DNA of 64,000 bases from an uncultured Acetatifactor sp. GTDB taxonomy: Bacteria; Bacillota; Clostridia; Lachnospirales; Lachnospiraceae. The stretch lies in assembly GCA_910577235.1 (NCBI GenBank), contig CAJTMX010000017.1, forward strand, positions 1 to 64,000, read 5' to 3'. The translations under genes and the position numbers were made by a program. Shown in pieces: positions 58,245 to 64,000 of the stretch. The notes below the pieces were generated by a model. The model was given only the letters and a program-made list of their open reading frames with translations. It had not been told where the DNA came from and made no database searches. Every line of letters begins with the position of its first letter. Position 1 is the stretch's first letter.

Positions 58245-58954
58245 ATAGTACAAATAAAATTGCAAATGCAATAGGAAATATTGATGATAGATTTATTTTG
58301 GAAGCGTTTAAGCATCGCTCTCATTTGGCAATGCATCAGAAAATTCGATTATTTGGAGCGATTGCGGCGAGCATATGCTTTATGATTGGAACCATGGTGT
58401 TGTTGAATAAAAATAGTCACATTTCGATAGCAGTCTATGCATATGAATCAAACGAGATGCTTGAAAACGGGAAGACGCTATTAATGTCTGGAAGAATTAG
58501 TAACGATGGAGAAATGCGGGGACATCCGCTGATGTTTTATGTTTTGGGAAATGAAATAGAGAGTATACGATTTTCCTGCAAAAATGAATGGATTTCTTTT
58601 GTGGATTGGACAGAGCAGAGGGGGGATTATGGGTTAAGTAAAAATTTTACAGTTGCATACGGGAGTAGGGAAGAGGATTATTCTTATTTGGTAGTAGATT
58701 GGGTACCTCAAAATATAATAAGGAAACTGACTGATAATCAGGCCCTGCGGATATCTGATTTATCACAGGATGAGAAAGAAGATATTATTGTCATGGAGAT
58801 TTCTTATTTAAACGGAGAAACCGAAACTGTAGCAATATGGATTAGACTGAATGACAACGGAAAATTTGAAACATTTATAAATAAATATCAAATTACAGAA
58901 AAAGATGGGTTTATAAATCGACCGGATAGTATGCCAATTGAGCATCAGCCATAA
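58241..58954 (+). CDS. Membrane protein, likely anti-sigma factor
   Basis: A 237-aa protein starting at GTG within the sigma gene end. It has a cytoplasmic N-terminus of about 35 residues, one membrane helix (LFGAIAASICFMIGTMVLL, about 38-56), and an extracytoplasmic domain of about 180 residues of mixed beta type. Gene order and topology fit an anti-sigma factor that senses an outside signal. No zinc-finger anti-sigma motif is visible. Confidence 0.7.
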   Translation: MNSTNKIANAIGNIDDRFILEAFKHRSHLAMHQKIRLFGAIAASICFMIGTMVLLNKNSHISIAVYAYESNEMLENGKTLLMSGRISNDGEMRGHPLMFYVLGNEIESIRFSCKNEWISFVDWTEQRGDYGLSKNFTVAYGSREEDYSYLVVDWVPQNIIRKLTDNQALRISDLSQDEKEDIIVMEISYLNGETETVAIWIRLNDNGKFETFINKYQITEKDGFINRPDSMPIEHQP

Positions 58955-58969
58955 TAGGAGAGAAAGAAC

Positions 58970-59446
58970 ATGAAAGTATCAAAAAGTATAATAATGGCAT
59001 TGACAATAGCACTATTATTTACGGGATGCGTAGGGGATACGTTTTCGGATAAAGATATAGAAGAAATAGAACAGCCCTTGGAGTTGGAGACGCAAGAGGA
59101 GGTGATGGAGGAATGCGTAGAAAAAAGCAATGCTGAAAGTATCAATTTGTCAGAACATCAAGAACTTATAGCCGATAATGATAGCGCAAGTTTGATACTA
59201 TCAGAAGAAGAGTTAGTGCGGATACGGTTAATGGCAGAGGAATATTATGTTTCCATCAATCGTAAAATGCTTGACTTTACAAGGGCAGATCCTGTATCTT
59301 CATTCAATCGAGAATATGAAGGGTATGAGCATGATGAAGTAGTATTATTTGAAGTATCCGTAGAGAATAGTGAAAACAAAAGATATATTGCAATCGGAAG
59401 TAAGGACGGTTGGAACAGTTGTAACATATTAAACGAAGGATATTGA
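58970..59446 (+). CDS. Small lipoprotein
   Basis: A 158-aa protein with a lipoprotein signal (ALTIALLFTGC, lipobox L-F-T-G-C, Cys at about 20), then an acidic linker and a C-terminal domain of about 80 residues. RBS GGAGAGAAAG before the ATG. It is co-transcribed with the sigma and anti-sigma genes. Its function is unknown; it might be the signal sensor. Confidence 0.7.
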   Translation: MKVSKSIIMALTIALLFTGCVGDTFSDKDIEEIEQPLELETQEEVMEECVEKSNAESINLSEHQELIADNDSASLILSEEELVRIRLMAEEYYVSINRKMLDFTRADPVSSFNREYEGYEHDEVVLFEVSVENSENKRYIAIGSKDGWNSCNILNEGY

Positions 59447-59462
59447 AAGGAAAGGAGAACCT

Positions 59463-60491
59463 ATGAAAAAATTTATGAGGAGAACTGGAATGATGGTTGC
59501 GATTGCACTGTCAATGACAATGGTGTTGGGAACTCATGCGCTTGCGAGCGAGCCTGAAAATTTGGATGATTCCATTAGGGCGGAAATTAATGAATATGTG
59601 TCCGAACAGTATTCGTCCTTGAGTAGTGTTGAACAGGGTGAAATGGCAGAGGAAATTTATCAGGAAAAGTATGCATCTGTTGCTTCTGTAAATGTGGATG
59701 AAAGCGTAGCCGAAGACTTTGCTGATATAGCTTATCAGAACATGATGGAGCGGGAGACATATATTGCGGAGTTGATCAGTTTATATAGTGGTACAGAAAC
59801 AAACACTACAGAGTGGGAGTATAATTTAAATTATTTGAAAACGCACTATAACGAAATTACTTCCATGGAAGAAGTGAACACCATGTATGTGGACATATAC
59901 ATTGAGGATTATGACATTGTACAGGCTACCAAAGATATGCCGATTGCGCAGATAAATGGAGTAAGAACACGTGCATCTTCTTATAGTACAACAGATGCGG
60001 TTGCTTATGCCGAACAGCATTACAATACATATAATTCGGCGTATCCGGACTGGACATCCTATGGTGGAGATTGTGCCAATTTTATTTCACAGTGTTTATA
60101 TGCTGGCGGAAAGGATATGAAAGGAACACCGGGAACATCTGAGGCCGCTCAGAATTGGGCAAATTGGTTCTCAACAGGAAGTAGTTGTAATACAAAGAAT
60201 GTTTCATCAACTTGGCGAGGCGCTAACGCATTCAAAAGCTATTGGCAGAGTAACGCAAGTGGATATTCCACATTTACTACAGTCGGATCTGAATCTTATA
60301 ATTATGGTTTCAAAGGAGATGCGATTTCTCTATTAAGCAGTAACGGGAGTGCATATCATACACTAATGATCGTAGGGTATGATTCGGCCAATAAGGACTT
60401 TATTGTTGCTGCCCATACTAGCAATACGAAAACTGCCCATTTAAGTGACTATTCGCCAGCAGGAGGATTTATTATTTTTAACATGCGATAA
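59463..60491 (+). CDS. Secreted amidase-like protein (Amidase_6 domain)
   Basis: A 342-aa protein with a signal peptide (MVAIALSMTMVLGTHALA) and a C-terminal domain that starts AVAYAEQHYNTYNSAYP and has GGDCANFISQCLYAGG, with the Cys in the place of an NlpC-like nucleophile, then a His region (AYHTLMIVGYD). This is the Amidase_6 pattern. It may act on peptidoglycan or peptides. RBS AAAGGAG before ATG 59463. Confidence 0.82.
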   Translation: MKKFMRRTGMMVAIALSMTMVLGTHALASEPENLDDSIRAEINEYVSEQYSSLSSVEQGEMAEEIYQEKYASVASVNVDESVAEDFADIAYQNMMERETYIAELISLYSGTETNTTEWEYNLNYLKTHYNEITSMEEVNTMYVDIYIEDYDIVQATKDMPIAQINGVRTRASSYSTTDAVAYAEQHYNTYNSAYPDWTSYGGDCANFISQCLYAGGKDMKGTPGTSEAAQNWANWFSTGSSCNTKNVSSTWRGANAFKSYWQSNASGYSTFTTVGSESYNYGFKGDAISLLSSNGSAYHTLMIVGYDSANKDFIVAAHTSNTKTAHLSDYSPAGGFIIFNMR

Positions 60492-60627
60492 GGAGGTGCT
60501 TTAGTCTCTCAAAGAAGATTTACCCGCAGCTCTGCTACGGAGGGTTTCATTTTAGGTATAATAGTTTATACACTATATAACTGGATAATACAAATAAACA
60601 ATATAACCAATAACGGAGGAAGAATTC

Positions 60628-61155
60628 GTGAATATGAAAAAGACTATAAAAACAAAATTAGCATGTTTAATGATCGCAATGGTATCTTTGATAGTAGTGG
60701 TTTCACCGCTTTCGGTTCAGGCAGCTACGATAAGTGATGCTTCGGTATCAAAGCCATTAGTTGGTATAGTTGATGCCACTTCATTAAATGTAAGAGAATC
60801 CGCAAGTACAAGTTCAAAGAAAGTTGCATCACTTTTTAAGTATGATCCTGTGATGGTGGTTGGAGAATCCGGTGATTTTTATAAAATAATGTATAATACA
60901 AATGGAGATTTCGGCTATGTGTATAAATCTTATTTATATGTAGTGGAAAGTGACTATTATTTGCAGGCAAATACTACTAGTGGAAATTTAAATATGCGTT
61001 CTTGCGGAGAAACTTCCTGTAGTATTGTTGCATCGGTGCCTAATAAGGTATCTTTTGGATATTTTAATGATATTGACCCCGAATGGTATGTCGGAGTATA
61101 TGGGAATGTACGTGGATTTACATCAAGGCAGTACACAAGCAGACTTACGTTTTGA
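60628..61155 (+). CDS. Secreted protein with two bacterial SH3 domains
   Basis: A 175-aa protein with a signal peptide (CLMIAMVSLIVVVSPLSVQA) and two SH3b domains: SLNVRESASTSSKKVASL (about 53) and LNMRSCGETSCSIVASV (about 121). SH3b domains bind the cell wall. It starts at GTG 60628, seven bases after GGAGGAAG; an ATG two codons later is possible. It has a promoter-like AT-rich gap of 136 bases upstream. Confidence 0.8.
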   Translation: MNMKKTIKTKLACLMIAMVSLIVVVSPLSVQAATISDASVSKPLVGIVDATSLNVRESASTSSKKVASLFKYDPVMVVGESGDFYKIMYNTNGDFGYVYKSYLYVVESDYYLQANTTSGNLNMRSCGETSCSIVASVPNKVSFGYFNDIDPEWYVGVYGNVRGFTSRQYTSRLTF

Positions 61156-61548
61156 TTTAGAAATATCATAATAGGATTTGGGCGTCAAAAAGTCAAATTT
61201 TGAAACTCTCACTGTCATATTGTATACAAATCCGTATCCAATAGCCACTTATAGAGTTTGCTGACATTCGATTTTTTGTAATTATTGCACAAGCCATTTT
61301 GACCAGATACCCGTTTACACCCTAATCATAGTAGATTTTCCGCTTATATAAGTAATATAGAACTTATATAAGCGGATACTTGATTATCGACTGGAGGCAT
61401 GCGAGATGTACATAACAAATTTAAATTGGGGTGAAGTTGGCAGATTGTCAGTGTTCTTTTTGGTGCAAACAGATAACAGCTCCTTATAGGAGAAGAGCAG
61501 GCTACTGGCTAAGCTGTCAGTTCTGATCTTGAAAGGATGAAAGTAATT
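61156..61548. other. Intergenic region with a perfect inverted repeat
   Basis: No gene is seen over about 390 bases. The notable feature is CCGCTTATATAAGT (61340-61353) and its perfect complement (61362-61375) over an eight-base loop, an AT-rich 14-bp arm repeat that could be an operator or a cruciform. A weaker CTCC-TTATA-GGAG hairpin lies near 61481-61493. Confidence 0.55.
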
Positions 61549-63768
61549 ATGAAAAAAATGTTAATAATTGTACTGACAGTTATTTCAATGCTGTTCTTGC
61601 TAACGGCTTGCGGTGAACAGGAAAAAGTAGCAGAGCCAGCTGGTCAAAATATACCGAATTCATCAGAACAAAAAGTAGTATCTTCATGGCAGGAAAGCAG
61701 AATAGCATTAAATAAATGTTTTACAGGAGTTACTCTAAAAAATAACATGCTATATGGATATGGAGAGAAAAACGGTATTGTCATAATAACGGTATGCAAC
61801 CTCCTATCAGGCGACATTATTCGAGAAATTGAACTTTTGGAAGCTACGGCTGTACAAAGCATATCTGTGGATGGACAGGGAGATATTTATGTGCTGGGTA
61901 CAACAGTAGAGGGTTATGAGTTTTGGAAGATTACAGGGGAGGGTGAAATACAATTATTAGGGCAGATTGTGCTGGAAGATGTGGATGAGGCAATTAATGT
62001 TATGCCAAAGGGTATCTGTGTAGATGCGGAAAACCAGATTTATTTGTGGTATGAAATGGGAATACCGGCAAACATATTTTATGAAGATGAGCCAGCGGAT
62101 GTTTATTCCATGACAGATAGAATTTATGTTAAAGATAATAATCTGAGGACTCTATTCTACGAACAGGTGCCTAATTCAAAGGGAACACAACTGAAAAATT
62201 TCTATTTTGATGAAAAAGGGAAACCAATATTATTGATTAAAGACTCAGAAGGCTTTTATCTACAGGGATTGTGCGAGGATGATACGATTTTACGAGTAGA
62301 CTTGAACGAAGAATTTTTGCAGATGGATTTTGAAGTTTTCTCTCTAAGTGAGGAAGGGTTCATTTTCTGTAGTGGTAGCAGTTTATATCAGTATTTGTTT
62401 CATGGACAAGACTGCAAAAAAATTTTGGATCTTTTGGCATATGGGATTTTCCCTGAAGATATTTTGTATTTGGGCTTTTGGGATGAAACTTTTGAAATTG
62501 TGGATAACTACAGGAAGGGTGGATATTCAGAGTACACACAACTCAAAATGGGAGAAGATGAAAAGAGTATATTGCGGCTGGGAACTTTGCAAATATCTGG
62601 CGGGCTGGAACAGATTGTGACAGAGTTTAACCGCTATCAAGATGATATAAGAATAGAAGTTGTTGATTATTATGAGGATGGACATTTTGAAGAAGGCATA
62701 GAACAACTGAAACTTGATATCGTGAAAGGGACAGCGCCGGATGTTTTAGATGTTTCTATGATAGACTATCAATTTCTCGCTGCAAAAGGAGCGTTGGTGG
62801 ATTTATATGAATATATGGGTCAAGATGAAATGTGCGGCCGGAGTATGCTACAGGAAAATATTTTGAATGCGTATGAGGTAAATGGTAAGCTGTTCAGTAT
62901 TGCACCGGCTTTTCAAATATATTCTATGTGGGGAAAGAATTCCCTAACTGGCGGCAGACATGGTATTTCAGTGCAGGAAATGAGGGAGATGCTGGAAATC
63001 CAAGGAAAGGATATAAACGCTATTTGGGGATTTTCCGCAGATGAACCTGTGCTTACAACACTATGTACTTTTGAAATGGATAAGTATGTTGATTGGGAAA
63101 AAGGGACTTGTGATTTTGAAGGAGAATTGTTTTCCTCGGTTTTGGAGTTTGCGGCAGAATATACAGGTTATGAGGGGGATGATTTTTTAACTGATGTGCA
63201 AAGAGACAATATTTTATTGTCGGTAGGGGAAATAGATTCTGCGGCAAAGTTTCAACTGGAAAAGGAGATATATGGGGACGATATAAATTTTGTGGGGTAT
63301 CCTACAACGAAAGGGTCAGGAACAGCGGTAGGGTTTTATGGAAGTGAATTGGCTGTTAATGCGGGGAGTGAAAAGAAAGATGAGGCATGGAGGTTTGTGA
63401 GGTATTATCTATTGAATGGATATAAAGGCAATGGTTTTCCTCTGTGCAAAGAGCAGTTCGATGAAACCATGAGCAAATCAATGGAAAAAGAATATGTTTT
63501 TGATGGTGAAGAGCAGTATGAGATACCAAAATTGACTTGGGGAAATGGAGGAAATTATATTGAAATTTATGCAGCAGATCTGGAAACTGTGAGCGCAATA
63601 AAGAATCTGGTAGCAGGAATAGAATACAAATTTCAATATCATACAGAAATACAGGCAATTATCAATGAGGAAGCCGAAAGCTATTTTGCAGGACAAAAAA
63701 CAATAGAAGAAGTTGTTGCAGTGATTCAAAACAGAGTCAGTTTGTATTTACAGGAGCAATTGAATTAA
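61549..63768 (+). CDS. Lipoprotein with solute-binding C-terminal domain
   Basis: A 739-aa protein with a lipoprotein signal (TVISMLFLLTACGEQ, lipobox L-T-A-C). The first 330 residues are beta-rich with repeats of an LYGYGEKNGIV / ILGTTVEGYEFWKI type, possibly a propeller. The C-terminal 400 residues resemble extracellular solute-binding proteins (LGTLQISGGLEQIVTEFNRY, KGTAPDVLDV, then WRFVRYYLLNGY). It could be part of an ABC uptake or sensing system; no permease gene is in the window. The ATG at 61549 is chosen; 61537 is possible but has no spacing to a ribosome site. Confidence 0.75.
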   Translation: MKKMLIIVLTVISMLFLLTACGEQEKVAEPAGQNIPNSSEQKVVSSWQESRIALNKCFTGVTLKNNMLYGYGEKNGIVIITVCNLLSGDIIREIELLEATAVQSISVDGQGDIYVLGTTVEGYEFWKITGEGEIQLLGQIVLEDVDEAINVMPKGICVDAENQIYLWYEMGIPANIFYEDEPADVYSMTDRIYVKDNNLRTLFYEQVPNSKGTQLKNFYFDEKGKPILLIKDSEGFYLQGLCEDDTILRVDLNEEFLQMDFEVFSLSEEGFIFCSGSSLYQYLFHGQDCKKILDLLAYGIFPEDILYLGFWDETFEIVDNYRKGGYSEYTQLKMGEDEKSILRLGTLQISGGLEQIVTEFNRYQDDIRIEVVDYYEDGHFEEGIEQLKLDIVKGTAPDVLDVSMIDYQFLAAKGALVDLYEYMGQDEMCGRSMLQENILNAYEVNGKLFSIAPAFQIYSMWGKNSLTGGRHGISVQEMREMLEIQGKDINAIWGFSADEPVLTTLCTFEMDKYVDWEKGTCDFEGELFSSVLEFAAEYTGYEGDDFLTDVQRDNILLSVGEIDSAAKFQLEKEIYGDDINFVGYPTTKGSGTAVGFYGSELAVNAGSEKKDEAWRFVRYYLLNGYKGNGFPLCKEQFDETMSKSMEKEYVFDGEEQYEIPKLTWGNGGNYIEIYAADLETVSAIKNLVAGIEYKFQYHTEIQAIINEEAESYFAGQKTIEEVVAVIQNRVSLYLQEQLN

Positions 63769-63808
63769 TGAAGCTAAAGGGTGTGCGGTGATTATTATGT
63801 CAGAGTGA

Positions 63809-64000
63809 GAAAAATTGAAAAAATTGCTGTGTGATATGAATGTATATGCATCAAGGCTGAATGAACTACTCCGTCTGATAGAAGAGAAACTGAAAGAGAT
63901 TCCATATATCGATAAGATTATGGCAATCAAAGGGATTGGTCTCGTCACAGTCAGCGGATTTATTGCAGAGGTGGGCGACATTGGACGTTTTGACAGCTCG
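63809..64000 (+). pseudogene. IS110-family transposase remnant (runs off the window)
   Basis: The frame reads EKLKKLLCDMNVYASRLNEL, then YIDKIMAIKGIGLVTVSGFI and GDIGRF. This is the start of the C-terminal domain of IS110-type transposases, with the GIGxxTA/VxxxxAExGD core. The part upstream is missing: an in-frame TGA at 63806 and the previous gene's stop lie just before. At the window end the frame is still open. It is an N-truncated copy or the 3' part of a broken insertion sequence. Confidence 0.7.

Overview
The window looks like a chromosomal segment of a gut Clostridia bacterium, most likely Lachnospiraceae or a close relative, carrying a large integrative conjugative element (ICE). The evidence is a GC-rich block (about 6.9-57.4 kb) of Firmicutes-type conjugation genes with strong AGGAGG ribosome binding sites. 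It is set between AT-rich flanks with a different style of gene (ECF sigma factor, lipoproteins, a solute-binding protein). No species call is possible from the sequence alone.

Left border (1-6.8 kb): a tRNA-Asn(GUU) gene (279-350) is preceded by two tandem 102-bp units, each starting with the 5' half of the same tRNA. A copy of its 3' half (2561-2607) lies 2.2 kb downstream. Between them is a deletion remnant that shares its left end and an oriT-like region with the big ICE and carries two cargo genes (P-loop ATPase, GNAT). Next is a Tn4451-type module on the minus strand (large serine recombinase plus a TnpW-like protein). It abuts a truncated TOTE-type conflict-system gene that keeps only its helicase and C-terminal part.

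ICE accessory region (7-22 kb): a dense operon of small and medium proteins of mostly unknown function, including three multi-domain ArdA-like antirestriction candidates, a PP-loop (PAPS-reductase-like) enzyme, a Dam-type methylase, and AbrB-, SpoVG-, YodL- and LPD28-like proteins. Many end in a similar short Gln/Gly/Met tail (Q-G-M-x-M style). Genes of the two secretion machines lack this tail. The idea I find most worth testing is that the tail marks a set of proteins handled together, for example co-delivered to the recipient by the conjugation machine.

Tad/Flp-type apparatus (21.3-30.6 kb): Flp-like pilin, prepilin peptidase, CpaB, CpaE, CpaF/TadA, TadB, TadC and TadE-like proteins, interrupted by two duplicated DUF3848-like genes. 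cpaF is frameshifted by a perfect 23-bp tandem duplication. Conjugation module (30.6-56 kb): secreted surface protein, VirB2-like pilin candidate, VirB6-like protein, DNA cytosine methylase (with a second long ORF embedded in another frame), PrgI, a TrsD-like protein, VirB4, NlpC/P60 hydrolase, oriT-like region, ribbon-helix-helix protein, SEL1-repeat relaxase, TOPRIM primase and VirD4. An amidoligase, a gamma-glutamylcyclotransferase, a Fic protein and an AlbA_2-domain protein are interspersed. A divergent XRE regulator cassette with its own operator-like promoter and terminator closes the element at about 57.4 kb. No integrase is seen at that end.

Right flank (57.6-64 kb): an AT-rich chromosomal cluster with an ECF sigma factor, a membrane protein likely acting as anti-sigma, a small lipoprotein, a secreted Amidase_6-type protein, a secreted SH3-domain protein, a large solute-binding-like lipoprotein, and the start of an IS110-family transposase remnant that runs off the window.
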